Below, piece after piece: positions 5,327 to 5,461 of a DNA stretch of 5,461 nucleotides. Both the position numbers and the translations under genes were made by a program. The notes under the pieces were generated by a model that saw only the letters and a program-made list of their open reading frames with translations, did not search any database and was not told the origin of the DNA. Every line of letters starts with the position of its first letter. Positions within the stretch are counted from its first letter, which is position 1. This DNA comes from JACDBD01 sp050743385 (GTDB lineage Bacteria; Actinomycetota; Acidimicrobiia; IMCC26256; JACDBD01): NCBI GenBank assembly GCA_050743385.1, contig JBOGFJ010000013.1:1-5461 (forward strand), read 5' to 3'.

Positions 5327-5417
5327 GGAGGTGAACGGGGTCTGGTGGCCCCCCTCGTCTTCAAAACGAGTGGGACGGGCGATCCCCGTCCGGTGGGTTC
5401 GATTCCTGCCGCCTCCG
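5327..5417 (+). tRNA. selC: Selenocysteine tRNA, anticodon UCA
   Basis: The 91-base sequence folds as a bacterial tRNA-Sec. The acceptor stem GGAGGTG (5327-5333) pairs with CGCCTCC (5410-5416). A long 6-bp D stem, GGGGTC/GGCCCC (5337-5342/5347-5352), closes a minimal 4-base loop TGGT. The anticodon stem CTCGT/ACGAG holds loop CTTCAAA with anticodon TCA at 5361-5363. The long variable arm has a 7-bp stem GGACGGG/CCCGTCC (5373-5379/5385-5391). The T arm GTGGG-TTCGATT-CCTGC spans 5393-5409. Discriminator G is at 5417 and CCA is not encoded (CTG follows), as usual in actinobacteria. The 6-bp D stem with 4-base loop, giant variable arm and UCA anticodon together exclude tRNA-Ser and tRNA-Leu. It is charged with serine by SerRS, converted to selenocysteinyl-tRNA by SelA using selenophosphate from SelD, and delivered to UGA codons by SelB. 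None of these partner genes lies in the window. Confidence 0.95.
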
Positions 5418-5461
5418 CTGCCCGCTCAGGTCGTCGCCGACGCTCGAACAACCCAGCTGAG
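5418..5461. other. Sequence downstream of tRNA-Sec, no feature recognised
   Basis: The 44 bases after the tRNA show no complete ORF, no T-rich terminator and no further tRNA. The next gene lies beyond the window. Confidence 0.5.

Overview
The window is GC-rich (most codon third positions are G or C), with dense genes, start-stop overlaps and frequent GTG or TTG starts. Together with an RDD membrane protein, a SerB-like HAD hydrolase and a MinD/CpaE-type ATPase, this suggests an actinobacterium (Actinomycetota). An acidimicrobial or thermoleophilial lineage is possible, but nothing here proves it.

Left part (1-2353). The left edge cuts a leftward gene for a ParA/MinD/CpaE-like deviant Walker-A ATPase; only its first 97 codons are visible. 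It diverges from a rightward gene for a two-transmembrane, pore-loop potassium-channel-like protein with the filter TIGFGD and a large C-terminal domain that is not a recognisable RCK domain. A HAD-IB phosphatase-like protein with a C-terminal membrane anchor follows 24 bases later.

Middle part (2350-4402). A PLP-dependent enzyme of the D-cysteine desulfhydrase/ACC deaminase family starts at a TTG that overlaps the HAD stop codon. After a compound hairpin at 3354-3397 comes a small protein built mostly of nine-residue tandem repeats of the type VDVNAIIDR. It overlaps, as GTGA, the start of an RDD-family membrane protein, so these two are translationally coupled and probably act together at the membrane.

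Right part (4403-5461). A leftward four-helix membrane protein of unknown function converges on the RDD gene with three bases between stops. Two very short membrane-protein ORFs, of 41 and 24 residues, converge on a perfect 14-bp inverted repeat that is probably a shared terminator. The window ends with the most notable feature, a selenocysteine tRNA gene (selC, anticodon UCA) at 5327-5417. It implies that this organism decodes UGA as selenocysteine and should carry selA, selB, selD and selenoprotein genes elsewhere. No gene in this window shows a convincing in-frame selenocysteine UGA.

The protein genes do not form one obvious pathway. The left cluster looks like a housekeeping run, the repeat/RDD pair is a probable functional unit, and selC sits beside microprotein genes.
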